NCBI GenBank assembly: GCA_964597315.1
Contig: CAZQXD010000017.1
Location: forward strand, 3,235-67,234
From: CAZQXD01 sp964597315
GTDB taxonomy: Bacteria > Pseudomonadota > Gammaproteobacteria > Competibacterales > Competibacteraceae
Direction: 5' to 3'
Length of the DNA: 64,000 nt
The number at the start of each line of letters is the position of its first letter. Positions within the stretch are counted from its first letter, which is position 1. The notes beneath the pieces are model-generated. The model was given only the letters and a program-made list of their open reading frames with translations. It made no database searches and was not told where the DNA came from. Of this stretch, positions 35,901 through 45,148 are shown piece after piece. A program made the position numbers and the translations under genes.

Positions 35901-36728
35901 TCAGAACAGGACTTCACTCAGCAGGATAAAAGCACCAGCAATCACCATCAGTACAGCAAACAACTTTTGTAATTGAGGACCGGCCAAGCGCCGACTCAAG
36001 CGCATCCCCAAAGCCATACCCACAAGTCCACCCAAGACGAACAGGCCGGTAATCCACCAGTCCAGAGAGCGGCCTGAAAAGCTCTGGGCCATAACCCCGG
36101 CGAAGCTCACAATGGCAATCACCAAAAGAGAGGTCGCCACCGCCCGACGCATGGGCAGGGAAGCCGCCAAAACCAGGGCGGGAACAATAATGAAACCAGC
36201 CCCTACTCCAAACAAACCAGACAGCAGGCCAGTCAGGACGCCACTACCCAATAACACGAAAAAGCAGCGGGAGGTCACACGCAAACGCCCACTGGTCAGG
36301 TCATGACGACAAACGGAATCGCCGTTCTCGCTATCCTCCTCCATATCGGCCCGAACCAGCGCCGCCTCTTGGGGCGCGCGACTGGCTTGGCTCCACATTC
36401 GAGCCGCCACTATCAACATCAGTACGGCGAAACCGACCAATAGCAGGGCTTGAGGCAGTTCGCCCCCGAGCCAAACCCCCAAGGGCGCTCCGGCGATTCC
36501 CGCCAGTCCGAAGATCAACGCGGTGCGTAATTCCACTTCCTCGTGGGTAATACGAATCACCGCCCCTGACAGGGCCGTGGTTCCTACTGCCGCCAGGGAT
36601 ATCCCCACCGCTTGATGAATCGGCAGACCCAAACCGTAGACCAGTAATGGCACGGCAAAAATAGACCCACCGCCCCCGGTCAGGCCCAAGGAAAAGCCGA
36701 CGATGACACCGAAGCTCAGTCCCAGCAC
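35901..36728 (-). CDS. TSUP (TauE/SafE) family membrane permease
   Basis: Permease of 275 residues with about eight hydrophobic segments in two halves, each beginning with a glycine-rich family repeat (GFSLGLTGGGGSIFAVPLLV and GLLSGLFGVGAGFIIVPALV). The two halves are separated by an acidic cytoplasmic loop. Relatives export sulfite/organosulfonates or carry small organic acids. The start is a GTG at 36726-36728 after a GGGGGA site. Proximity to lutABC allows a lactate or sulfonate link, but this is speculation. Confidence 0.88.
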   Translation of the reverse strand: MLGLSFGVIVGFSLGLTGGGGSIFAVPLLVYGLGLPIHQAVGISLAAVGTTALSGAVIRITHEEVELRTALIFGLAGIAGAPLGVWLGGELPQALLLVGFAVLMLIVAARMWSQASRAPQEAALVRADMEEDSENGDSVCRHDLTSGRLRVTSRCFFVLLGSGVLTGLLSGLFGVGAGFIIVPALVLAASLPMRRAVATSLLVIAIVSFAGVMAQSFSGRSLDWWITGLFVLGGLVGMALGMRLSRRLAGPQLQKLFAVLMVIAGAFILLSEVLF

Positions 36729-36805
36729 ACAATCCCCCCTATAATTAGGGAAGGCGATACACTACCTCCCCATCGGTCAGGCCAGCCAGGCGCCAACCAT
36801 CAGAC

Positions 36806-38572
36806 CTAAACGTCTGGCCCCCAGCCAAACTCCTGAACGGTTTTGAATAACTGGGTGTCGGAGACAATACCCAGGGGCTGCCCGTCCTTTTCTACCACCA
36901 AACGGCGGATATTGTTCTCCACCATCTTGGCGGAAGCATCATGCAAGGATAGGTCTTCGGGCACCATCATCAATGGCCGGGTGGCAATTTCGTCCACCGA
37001 TACACTGGCCGGGGAGCGATTGGCGCTCACGATCTTCTTGACCACATCCCGCTGGGTCATGATGCCCCATTGACCATTGTCGTTAGGCTCCACCAGCACC
37101 GCGTCGATATTGGCATCGCGCATGGCATGGATAGCGAAGTTGACGGTTTCGTCACCCTTGATGCTGGTCACCCGGGTCATGATGTCACCGACCAGGGTGG
37201 GTATCCGCCCGGAAGTTTTCATAGCCTGGGTTGGGTTGGCCACCCGCAGCGCCTCCCGGACCTTACGTTCCGCCTTTACCCCCATCCGGCGGCGCTCTTC
37301 CTCCTCGACCAGGGTTTGGGCGCCACCCTTGATCTTGGTGATTAAAGCGTCACCGAAGCCACTGGTCGATAGCTCAGTGGCGCCCTCCATCTGCCGGGCG
37401 AAGTCGTAGGTGACGGTTTTGTCGGCAATAACCTTGGGGAAAGCCGCGTTGATAAGGTCGGCGGCCTCTTTCCAACCCATATACTCCAACATCATGACCC
37501 CGGACAGTAGCAAGGAGGAGGGATTTACCTTGTCCAGATTGGCATATTTGGGGGCGGTGCCGTGGGTGGCTTCGAATACCGCCACGAAATCGGCGATATT
37601 GGCGCCCGGAGCGATGCCGACCCCGCCCACTTCAGCGGCGGCGGCGTCGGACAGGTAATCACCGTTGAGGTTGAGGGTGGCTAGTACGTCGAACTCTGCT
37701 GGCCGCAACATCAGTAACTGAAAGATGATGTCGGCGATCCGGTCTTTGATGACGACCTTGCCCTCGGGACGGATGCCGCCGTGAATGCTGTACAACTCAT
37801 CCTCGGTAATGGTCTGGTCGGCAAACTCATCCCGAGCGATTTCGTAGCCCCAATTACGGAAGGCGCCTTCCGTAAATTTCATGATGTTGCCCTTATGCAC
37901 CAGGGTCACTGATTCCCGGCCATGGTCGATGGCGTACTGGATGGCCTTGCGGACTAGGCGCTTGGTGCCGAAAGCCGAGACTGGTTTGATGCCAAGGCCA
38001 GCGCCCTCGAAAAAATGGGCGCTCATTTCCTCGCGCAGAAACTTGGCGACTTTTTGGTTTTTCTCGGTGCCGGATTTATATTCAATACCCGAGTAAACGT
38101 CTTCGGTATTCTCCCGAAAAATTACCACGTCCACCTGCTCAGGATGGCGCAGGGGCGAGGGTACGCCGGCATAGTATCGAACCGGGCGCACGCAGGCGTA
38201 GAGATCCAGTTCCTGGCGCAGGGCCACATTCAAGGAGCGATAGCCGCCACCCACGGGTGTGGTTAGGGGACCTTTGATAGATACGACAATATCTTTTAGG
38301 GCATCCAGAGTTTCAGCGGGAAAATAATTGCCATCGTAATACTCGGCGGCCTTCTCCCCCATATATAGCTCGCACCAGTGGATCTTGCGTTTGCCCCCGT
38401 AGGCTTGCTTCACCGCAGCATTCCAGACCCGCAGGCTGGCCTGGGTGATATCCGGCCCGATACCGTCGCCTTCCACGTAGCCGACGATGGGATTATCGGG
38501 AACATGCAGCTTACCGTCCCGTATGGTTATTTTTTCACCGCCCTCGGGAATTCTGATGTGTTTGTACGCCAT
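36806..38572 (-). CDS. icd: NADP-dependent isocitrate dehydrogenase fused to a CBS-domain pair
   Basis: TCA enzyme converting isocitrate to 2-oxoglutarate, with 588 residues against about 416 in E. coli. Residues 1-417 are a complete ICDH: substrate loop GGGYRSLNVALRQ with Ser113 at the same number as the AceK-phosphorylated serine of E. coli, NADP residues Lys342/Tyr343 (HGTAPKYA) and Tyr389/Arg393. A charged helical linker covers about 420-450. Two CBS domains follow, about 463-515 (DIMTRVTSIKGDETVNFA) and 527-582 (DEIATRPLMMVPEDLSLHDA). CBS pairs bind adenine nucleotides, so allosteric control is plausible. There is no internal stop or frameshift. Confidence 0.95.
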   Translation of the reverse strand: MAYKHIRIPEGGEKITIRDGKLHVPDNPIVGYVEGDGIGPDITQASLRVWNAAVKQAYGGKRKIHWCELYMGEKAAEYYDGNYFPAETLDALKDIVVSIKGPLTTPVGGGYRSLNVALRQELDLYACVRPVRYYAGVPSPLRHPEQVDVVIFRENTEDVYSGIEYKSGTEKNQKVAKFLREEMSAHFFEGAGLGIKPVSAFGTKRLVRKAIQYAIDHGRESVTLVHKGNIMKFTEGAFRNWGYEIARDEFADQTITEDELYSIHGGIRPEGKVVIKDRIADIIFQLLMLRPAEFDVLATLNLNGDYLSDAAAAEVGGVGIAPGANIADFVAVFEATHGTAPKYANLDKVNPSSLLLSGVMMLEYMGWKEAADLINAAFPKVIADKTVTYDFARQMEGATELSTSGFGDALITKIKGGAQTLVEEEERRRMGVKAERKVREALRVANPTQAMKTSGRIPTLVGDIMTRVTSIKGDETVNFAIHAMRDANIDAVLVEPNDNGQWGIMTQRDVVKKIVSANRSPASVSVDEIATRPLMMVPEDLSLHDASAKMVENNIRRLVVEKDGQPLGIVSDTQLFKTVQEFGWGPDV

Positions 38573-38765
38573 TGGACCTCCTTCCTCGTCTGTGAGAGTA
38601 GGAAAGTGAACCGGAAGGCAATGGTTAACCCAAGCCCATATCCAGCTAGCCGTGAAATAACGATAGGATAAGGGTACAGCAGAGACAACGCCGAGGGGGA
38701 TCAGCCCAGGTCTTTGACCCGGTGCGCGGCAAGCCCCGTCCTTCTGGGCCTAAAGGAGGTCTGCT

Positions 38766-39230
38766 TCATAGCGCACCGGCAAAGCCAGCTTGGCGCCATG
38801 CTTCATAGACCACGATAGCCACCGCATTGGATAGGTTGAGGCTGCGAACCGAAGACACCATGGGAATCCTCACCTGTCGATCAATGGGGATTGAATCCAG
38901 CACGGTATTTGGCAGACCTCGAGTCTCTGGACCGAATAATAGAGCGTCTTCAGGACGATAGACCACATCGTTGAAACGTTGCCCGCCGCGGGTAGTAAAG
39001 GCAAACAACCGCTCTGGATTCATTTTCTTGAGACAAGCATCCAAACTGCCATGCAGTTGTAACCGCACCCACTCATGATAATCTAGCCCGGCGCGCCGTA
39101 GTTTACGGTCATTGAGTTGGAAGCCCAATGGCTGGATCAAGTGAAGTTGGCAGCCAGTATTGGCGCATAAGCGGATGATGTTCCCGGTGTTTGGAGGTAT
39201 TTCCGGCTCAAAGAGAATAATTTGGAACAT
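38766..39230 (-). CDS. trmL: tRNA (cytidine/uridine-2'-O)-methyltransferase TrmL
   Basis: SPOUT methyltransferase of the wobble base in tRNA(Leu). The 154-residue protein starts with IILFEPEIPPNTGNIIRLCA and has the knot motifs LLFGPETRGLP and IPMVSSVRSLNLSNAVAI. Length and order match E. coli TrmL (YibK). The 193 bp between it and icd contain no gene. Confidence 0.95.
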   Translation of the reverse strand: MFQIILFEPEIPPNTGNIIRLCANTGCQLHLIQPLGFQLNDRKLRRAGLDYHEWVRLQLHGSLDACLKKMNPERLFAFTTRGGQRFNDVVYRPEDALLFGPETRGLPNTVLDSIPIDRQVRIPMVSSVRSLNLSNAVAIVVYEAWRQAGFAGAL

Positions 39231-39296
39231 GCTTCAGTATAATCCAAGGGCCATAATTCGCGGCATAGATGGCTGCTCCAAACCGACCAACCTAGC

Positions 39297-40691
39297 TCAT
39301 TCCAACTCCAGCTCTTTGATTTTTCGGGTCAGGGTGTTGCGCCCCCAGCCCAGTAGCTTGGCGGCGTCCTGGCGGTGACCGCCGGTGTGCTTGAGGGCCG
39401 TGACGATCAATACCCGCTCGAAGGCTGGCAGAGCCGTATCTAGAATCTGGCTACCGCCATGGGATAAGGTCTGGCGCGCCCACTGCCGCAAGGCATCTTG
39501 CCAGTCCTCAACGCCACTCGGCGCATTCGGCTGGTCGCGCAGTTCAGGGGGCAGATCTTCCATATGTACCTCCCGCCCCGAAGCCATTACCGTAAGCCAG
39601 CGACATAGATTCTCTATCTGCCGCACATTACCCGGCCAGTCCAACTTGGCCAAATACGCTTCTACATCCCCACGCACTAATTTGGGTTCCACATCGAGTT
39701 CATGGGCGGCCTGTTTTAGAAAATGGCGCAGCAGCAGGGGGATATCCTCTCGGCGCTTGCGTAGCGACGGCAGATGGATACGGATCACGTTGAGACGGTG
39801 GAAAAGATCTTCCCTGAACAATCCCTCCCGGACCCGCTGTTCGAGATCCTGATGAGTGGCGGCGATCACCCGTACATCCACCCGGGTTGGGGTATGACCG
39901 CCTACTCGGTAAAACTCCCCCTCGGCCAGTACCCGCAACAGTCGGGTTTGCAATTCCTGAGGCATATCACCGATTTCATCCAAAAACAGAGTGCCGCCGT
40001 CAGCCTGCTCAAAACGACCTTGGCGGGCGGTTTGAGCCCCCGTAAAAGCGCCTCGTTCGTGACCGAACAGCTCGGACTCTAATAGATCTCTGGGAATAGC
40101 CGCCATATTCAGAGCGATGAACGGTTGCCCAGATCGCGGGCTATGGCGATGCAAGGCCCGAGCCACCAGCTCCTTGCCAGTGCCGGATTCACCATTGATC
40201 ATCACTGTTATATTGGAACGGGACAAGCGGCCAATGGCCCGGAATACTTCCTGCATGGCGGGTGCTTCGCCGATGATTTCCGGCGCGGGGCCACTGGTAT
40301 CCTCCCCCAGATTGTGTTGTCGGTGTAGATCACAGGCCCTGCGCACCAGGGCAACGGCCTCATCCACGTCGAAAGGCTTAGGCAGATATTCGAAAGCTCC
40401 GCCTTGATAGGCCAACACGGCACTATCCAAATCGGAGTGCGCAGTCATGATAATGACTGGCAGATGGGGAGAACGCTCGCGAATCTGGGCTAGTAATTCT
40501 AGGCCATTGACCCCAGGCATTCTGATATCGGCAACGATAGCATCCGGTTCGTTTTTATCCATGGCTGGCAATACGCCAAGACCATTTTCAAAAGTTGTTA
40601 CCAGCAGGTCCTCCCGTTGCAGTGCTTTTTCGAGCACCCAACGGATGGAATGATCGTCATCGATTACCCAGACATGTTCCTTTCTAGCCAT
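39297..40691 (-). CDS. ntrC: Nitrogen regulation response regulator NtrC
   Basis: Sigma-54 activator of 464 residues in three domains. The receiver has phospho-acceptor Asp in VADIRMPGVNG. The AAA+ domain has Walker A GESGTGKELVARALH and the sigma-54 contact GAFTGA. The Fis-type helix-turn-helix lies at the C-terminus (TGGHRQDAAKLLGWGRNTLTRKI). The start is the ATG at 40689-40691, overlapping ntrB by 8 bp. It should act at the sites upstream of glnA. Confidence 0.96.
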   Translation of the reverse strand: MARKEHVWVIDDDHSIRWVLEKALQREDLLVTTFENGLGVLPAMDKNEPDAIVADIRMPGVNGLELLAQIRERSPHLPVIIMTAHSDLDSAVLAYQGGAFEYLPKPFDVDEAVALVRRACDLHRQHNLGEDTSGPAPEIIGEAPAMQEVFRAIGRLSRSNITVMINGESGTGKELVARALHRHSPRSGQPFIALNMAAIPRDLLESELFGHERGAFTGAQTARQGRFEQADGGTLFLDEIGDMPQELQTRLLRVLAEGEFYRVGGHTPTRVDVRVIAATHQDLEQRVREGLFREDLFHRLNVIRIHLPSLRKRREDIPLLLRHFLKQAAHELDVEPKLVRGDVEAYLAKLDWPGNVRQIENLCRWLTVMASGREVHMEDLPPELRDQPNAPSGVEDWQDALRQWARQTLSHGGSQILDTALPAFERVLIVTALKHTGGHRQDAAKLLGWGRNTLTRKIKELELE

Positions 40692-41769
40692 CAGCTTTCT
40701 CCAAAGGCAACAACAGTGTGAATGTGGTTTCCCCGGGGTGGCTCCTGCACTCGATGATGCCGCCATGCTGGTTGACCAAATTTTGGGCCAATGACAGACC
40801 CAAACCGGTTCCATCGGCCCGGCCGGTAATCATGGGATAAAAAATTTCTTCTCTGATCGCTTGAGGAATACCTGGCCCGTTATCGACAATATCCAGTTGT
40901 GCCACTAGCTTATGTCGTTTATGACCAATAGTGATCTGTCGCTGTACCCGTGTACGTAGCAAAATCTCACCGCTACCTTCCATGGCCTGAACCGCGTTGC
41001 GGACAATATTCAGCACAGCCTGTATCAATTGATCAGGATCACCAATAAGCCCTGGTATACTGGGATCGTAATCCCGCTCGATTTGGATACCGCCACCGAT
41101 TTCGACTAACACCAGGCTGCGTACTCGTTCCAATAACCGATGGATATTGACTTCTTCGCGTACCGGCATGGTGGTGGGACCCAACATTCGATCAACCAAG
41201 TTACGCAGCCGATCAGCCTCGCCGATGATGACCCGGGTGTATTCCTTGAGACTATCATCGGCCAATTCTCGTTCTAGAAGTTGTGCCGCGCCCCGCAGCC
41301 CGCCGAGAGGATTCTTGATTTCATGGGCTAGGTTGCGAAGCAAGGTGCGTGAGGTGTTGTGTTGAGCCAGTAGGTTTTCTTCACGAAGAACTCGTAGTTG
41401 GTGATCCACCTGACGCAATTCCACCAGCAATTCTACTGTTGTTTCTTTTTCCTGAAGTGGGGTGACAGTGCAATCCACCGTAATGGAACGGTTTCCTGGT
41501 AGGATCAGTTGTAGCTCTCTTTCTGTATAGGGATTACCACTTTGTAAACAGTGCCGCATCCCCGCCACCAGCACATCGGTCCCTACAGCCAGATCTTTAA
41601 ATACCATCCCTTTAGCTTGGCGAAAACTCAGAGCAAACAACATTTCCGAGGCCGAGTTCATATATATTAGCCGCAACCGCGACTCTAATATGACAATGCC
41701 GGTTGACATACCGTCTAGGATTTGACGGGAATAGTCGGGCTTTACCACAGATTCGGTCTCTCTTCGCAT
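40684..41769 (-). CDS. ntrB: Nitrogen regulation sensor kinase NtrB
   Basis: Soluble histidine kinase/phosphatase partner of NtrC, controlled by PII. The 361-residue protein has an N-terminal PAS domain (MSTGIVILESRLRLIYMNSA), the H-box NLAHEIKNPLGGLRGAAQLL and HATPase motifs LDIVDNGPGIP and GTGLGLSLAQNLV. It lies downstream of glnA as in the glnALG arrangement; 243 bp between them hold the glnA terminator and an AT-rich stretch with a dyad at 41930-41945. Confidence 0.95.
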   Translation of the reverse strand: MRRETESVVKPDYSRQILDGMSTGIVILESRLRLIYMNSASEMLFALSFRQAKGMVFKDLAVGTDVLVAGMRHCLQSGNPYTERELQLILPGNRSITVDCTVTPLQEKETTVELLVELRQVDHQLRVLREENLLAQHNTSRTLLRNLAHEIKNPLGGLRGAAQLLERELADDSLKEYTRVIIGEADRLRNLVDRMLGPTTMPVREEVNIHRLLERVRSLVLVEIGGGIQIERDYDPSIPGLIGDPDQLIQAVLNIVRNAVQAMEGSGEILLRTRVQRQITIGHKRHKLVAQLDIVDNGPGIPQAIREEIFYPMITGRADGTGLGLSLAQNLVNQHGGIIECRSHPGETTFTLLLPLEKADG

Positions 41770-41968
41770 AAGAAACAGAAAGCAAAAACGAAACCAACAG
41801 TAGAATTGGATTACGGAAATTTATAGCACCCAAAATAATACTGTTTTATTGCGGAACAATTAAGAGAGTAGCAAGCAATCCCTCACTGTAATCTAGATGG
41901 GTTCGCATCATATCAACATATCTAAAGTTATTGATAATAATCAATTTTTTCTATTTTTCCAAAACTGA

Positions 41969-41988
41969 AACGCCCCTGGAGGGGCGTT
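41969..41988 (-). terminator. Hairpin terminator after glnA
   Basis: Perfect 8-bp stem AACGCCCC/GGGGCGTT with a 4-nt loop, 24 bp past the glnA stop. The T-tract is weak (TCAGTTTT), so partial read-through to ntrBC is likely, as known for glnALG. Confidence 0.7.
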
Positions 41989-42012
41989 CCTGAATTAGAA
42001 TCACAGATCACC

Positions 42013-43425
42013 TTAGAGGCTGAAATACAGATCGAACTCCACTGGGTGCGTTGTCATACGCAACCGAGTGACTTCCTCCATTTTCAGCTTGATATAAGCG
42101 TCGATCAAATCGTTGGTGAACACGTTCCCTTTGAGTAGAAATTCCCGATCATCATCTAAAGCGGACAGCGCCTGATCGAAAGCGTAGCAGACCTGAGGAA
42201 TCTCTTTTTCCTCCTCCGGGGGCAGATCATACAGATCCTTATCCATGGCATCACCCGGGTGAATCTTGTTCTGGATGCCATCCAGACCGGCCATCAACAT
42301 CGCAGTAAAGGCCAGATAAGGATTCGCGGTAGAGTCAGGAAAACGCACTTCGATGCGCCGCGCTTTAGGATTGGATACATAGGGAATACGGATAGAAGCG
42401 GATCGGTTGCGAGCTGAATATGCCAGCATCACCGGTGCTTCAAAACCTGGCACCAAACGCTTATAACTGTTGGTGGATGCATTGGCAAAAGCATTCAACG
42501 CACGGGCATGCTTGATGATACCACCGATATAAAATAGGGCAGTTTCAGATAAACCGCCATAGAGGTCACCAGAAAATAGGTTTTTACCGTCTTTGGCCAA
42601 GGACTGATGAACGTGCATGCCATTTCCGTTGTCACCTACCAACGGTTTCGGCATAAATGTCGCTGTCTTTCCGTAGCTGTGGGCCACATTTTGAATGACA
42701 TACTTTAGAATCTGAATTTCATCAGATTTTTTAGTTAGCGTATTAAATCCAACACCAATTTCACACTGGCCTGCGGTAGCAACCTCGTGATGGTGTACTT
42801 CCACATCAATACCCATGTCTTCCAATGTCAAGCACATGGCAGCTCGAATATCCACCAGTGAATCGACCGGAGGAACCGGGAAGTACCCACCCTTCACCTG
42901 GGGACGATGACCCATGTTGCCGTCTGCATAAACGGTTTCAGTATTCCAACCGGCTTCCTGAGAGTCGATCTTATAAAAAGAACCACTGATGTCGGAACGC
43001 CAGCGCACATCATCGAAGATGAAAAATTCGTTTTCTGGTCCGAAGTAGGCCGTATCAGCAATGCCAGTGGATTTCAGATAGGCTTCGGCGCGCTTTGCCA
43101 ACGACCGCGGGTCACGCTCGTAACCCTGCATAGTGCTTGGCTCAATGATATCGCAAGTGATATTTACGGTGGGTTCATCGAAAAACGGATCGACAAGAGC
43201 GGTATCGGGATCAGGCATCAGAATCATATCGGATTCTTGAATACCCTTCCAACCGGCGATGGAGGAGCCATCAAACATCTTCCCATCTTCAAAGACGTCC
43301 TCATCCACCTTACTCGCCGGCACAGTTACGTGCTGTTCCTTTCCACGAGTATCCGTGAATCGGAAATCCACGAATTTGATCCCCTTTTCTTCAATTAATT
43401 TCAGTACGTCTTTACCTGAAGACAT
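42013..43425 (-). CDS. glnA: Glutamine synthetase, type I
   Basis: Dodecameric ATP-dependent ammonia-assimilating enzyme of 470 residues. Signatures: FRFTDTRGKEQHVTVPA, the DGSSIAGWKGI latch region, KPLVGDNGNGMHVHQSL and the adenylylation tyrosine in DKDLYDLPPEE, which marks the GlnE-regulated GSI-beta type. A sigma-54 promoter and NtrC sites lie upstream. Composition is lower in GC than the 1-38 kb genes. Confidence 0.97.
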   Translation of the reverse strand: MSSGKDVLKLIEEKGIKFVDFRFTDTRGKEQHVTVPASKVDEDVFEDGKMFDGSSIAGWKGIQESDMILMPDPDTALVDPFFDEPTVNITCDIIEPSTMQGYERDPRSLAKRAEAYLKSTGIADTAYFGPENEFFIFDDVRWRSDISGSFYKIDSQEAGWNTETVYADGNMGHRPQVKGGYFPVPPVDSLVDIRAAMCLTLEDMGIDVEVHHHEVATAGQCEIGVGFNTLTKKSDEIQILKYVIQNVAHSYGKTATFMPKPLVGDNGNGMHVHQSLAKDGKNLFSGDLYGGLSETALFYIGGIIKHARALNAFANASTNSYKRLVPGFEAPVMLAYSARNRSASIRIPYVSNPKARRIEVRFPDSTANPYLAFTAMLMAGLDGIQNKIHPGDAMDKDLYDLPPEEEKEIPQVCYAFDQALSALDDDREFLLKGNVFTNDLIDAYIKLKMEEVTRLRMTTHPVEFDLYFSL

Positions 43426-43508
43426 CTCTACTCCTCCGAATCAGAGAGAATTGCTAGGATGGAACGACTTTTTGCGATAGTTGTAAAATAATCGCATGGG
43501 CAAGTCTT

Positions 43509-43525
43509 AAGCATAAAGTATGCCA
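43509..43525 (-). promoter_or_regulatory. Sigma-54 promoter of glnA
   Basis: Minus-strand TGGCATACTTTATGCTT, with GG and GC exactly 10 nt apart as required for -24/-12 promoters. It is about 84 bp upstream of the glnA start. NtrC-type sites lie about 60-110 bp further upstream, as at E. coli glnAp2. Confidence 0.8.
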
Positions 43526-43586
43526 GGATAAAAAGTCCAAAAAACGGCGGATTATGTGAAATTTCCAGAGCAATGATCTATTGTAG

Positions 43587-43634
43587 CGCACAAAATTAGT
43601 GCATGTCTGCAAAATTACGGCGTTTTTTGGTGCA
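43587..43634 (-). promoter_or_regulatory. NtrC enhancer sites upstream of glnA
   Basis: The site at 43587-43603 reads TGCACTAATTTTGTGCG on the minus strand, close to the NtrC consensus TGCACCA-N3-TGGTGCA. A perfect half-site TGCACCA is at 43628-43634. The rest of the 43426-43918 gap up to the divergent patatin gene is AT-rich and shows no gene. Confidence 0.7.
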
Positions 43635-43918
43635 ATCAGACGCTTCCTTACTTCATGTTCTTGATCATCAGTCGTCAATTTTTCGTCCTCCTGACTACCG
43701 TCTTGCTGTATAAACCCAAATATCTATGTCCTACCGCTTTTAAGCCAGCCACTATATAACTATATTGGCAAATACTTTTTTGCATATTCATTAGGCAACC
43801 ATGTAGCGTTTGGTCTTACATGCGTTTGGCTAGGCATAGCCTTAGCTCCCTGAGGCTGCCAACCGGCTTGGTCTCCGCTAGACTAGTTATATCTATTGAC
43901 TTTTCTAATGGAAAACAA

Positions 43919-45115
43919 ATGTTAGACTGCGGTCGGAGTGCTGAGCAGCCACACCCCAAGGTAGGCTTGATACTCACTGGAGGGGGTGCGCGGGCCGCTT
44001 ATCAAGTTGGTGTCCTCAAGGCTGTGGCGGAACTCAAACCTGAAGGACTACCTGTCCCCTTTCCTATTATTTGTGGCACATCAGCAGGCGCTATCAATGC
44101 AGCAGTCTTAGCCAGTGAAGCCGACGACTTTCGGCGCGGCGTCTCTCATCTACTTCAAGTATGGTCAAATTTCTCAGTTGAGCGCGTCTTTCGTACAGAG
44201 CCTTCAATAGCGATCATGAGTGGCATGCGTTGGATACTCTCGGTACTCTTGGGAGGGCTTGGTCGCTTTACCCCAAAATCAGTTTTAGACAACGAGCCAC
44301 TACGATGTCTTCTGGAGCAACATCTTCGTCCAGATCGGATTCAAAAATGGATTGACAGCGATATTTTACACGCATTCAGTATTACTGCGGCTTCCTACAC
44401 TTCAGCTCAATCAGTGACATTTTATCAGGGGAAACCCGACATTTGCCCTTGGACTCGAACCCGTAGAATCGGTATCCCTCGTCCGATTACCTTAGATCAT
44501 CTGATGGCCTCTATCGCCATTCCGATTTTATTCCCCGCAGTCCGTATCGGATATGAGTATTACGGTGATGGTTCCATGCATCAATTAGCGCCTTTAAGCT
44601 CGGCGCTACATTTAGGAGCAGATCGATTATTGGTGATTGAAATGCGAAATGATAAGCCAGATCGACCCGATATCACCCGCCGCGTTATTCAATATCCCAC
44701 ATTAGGTCAGATTTCTGGTTACATTTTAGATACTTTGTTTATGGATGGTTTATCCATGGATGTAGAGCGGTTAAAACGAGTCAACTATACCTTGCAGAAT
44801 ATCGCGCATGATCGCAGGGCCAATACCCCTTTACGGCATATTGAGTTGCTGACCATTTTTCCGAGTGAAGATATACGTCCTATAGCAGAACGCTTTGCGG
44901 GAGAGTTCCCTAGATCGGTTCGATTCTTGCTGAGCAGTGTCGGCGCTTTCAATCAAGGTGGACTACCTTTGATGAGCTACCTGCTCTTTGAACGTAATTT
45001 TTGCAATGAATTGATTGATTTAGGGTATCACGACGCCATGCGGAATAAACATAAGATTCAACGGTTGCTTTCTGTATCTCAGGATACTTCCGTTACACCA
45101 TCCCCCGAACCATAG
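43919..45115 (+). CDS. Patatin-like phospholipase
   Basis: Lipid acyl hydrolase with a Ser-Asp dyad. The oxyanion loop LTGGGARAAYQVGVLKAV, nucleophile elbow CGTSAGAINAAV and the dyad Asp in YYGDGSMHQLAP are all present. The ATG at 43919 gives 398 residues and starts just before the patatin domain; an in-frame start at 43820 would add 33 non-conserved residues. The stop codon lies inside the 42-bp parS palindrome. It has lower GC than most of the window. Confidence 0.88.
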   Translation: MLDCGRSAEQPHPKVGLILTGGGARAAYQVGVLKAVAELKPEGLPVPFPIICGTSAGAINAAVLASEADDFRRGVSHLLQVWSNFSVERVFRTEPSIAIMSGMRWILSVLLGGLGRFTPKSVLDNEPLRCLLEQHLRPDRIQKWIDSDILHAFSITAASYTSAQSVTFYQGKPDICPWTRTRRIGIPRPITLDHLMASIAIPILFPAVRIGYEYYGDGSMHQLAPLSSALHLGADRLLVIEMRNDKPDRPDITRRVIQYPTLGQISGYILDTLFMDGLSMDVERLKRVNYTLQNIAHDRRANTPLRHIELLTIFPSEDIRPIAERFAGEFPRSVRFLLSSVGAFNQGGLPLMSYLLFERNFCNELIDLGYHDAMRNKHKIQRLLSVSQDTSVTPSPEP

Positions 45116-45148
45116 CGCATGTTTCACGTGAAACATGCGCTATGGTTC
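45107..45148. promoter_or_regulatory. parS site 1 within a 42-bp perfect palindrome
   Basis: The 16-bp core at 45120-45135 is TGTTTCACGTGAAACA, identical to the bacterial parS consensus bound by ParB. It sits at the centre of an uninterrupted 21+21 bp palindrome that overlaps the patatin stop codon. The extended arms could also fold as a 3'-end hairpin, though no T-run follows. Confidence 0.95.

Noticed and set aside
41930..41945. ATTGAT/ATCAAT dyad between glnA and ntrB as an operator
   Set aside because: Short, in a very AT-rich stretch and without a known matching regulator; could be chance.
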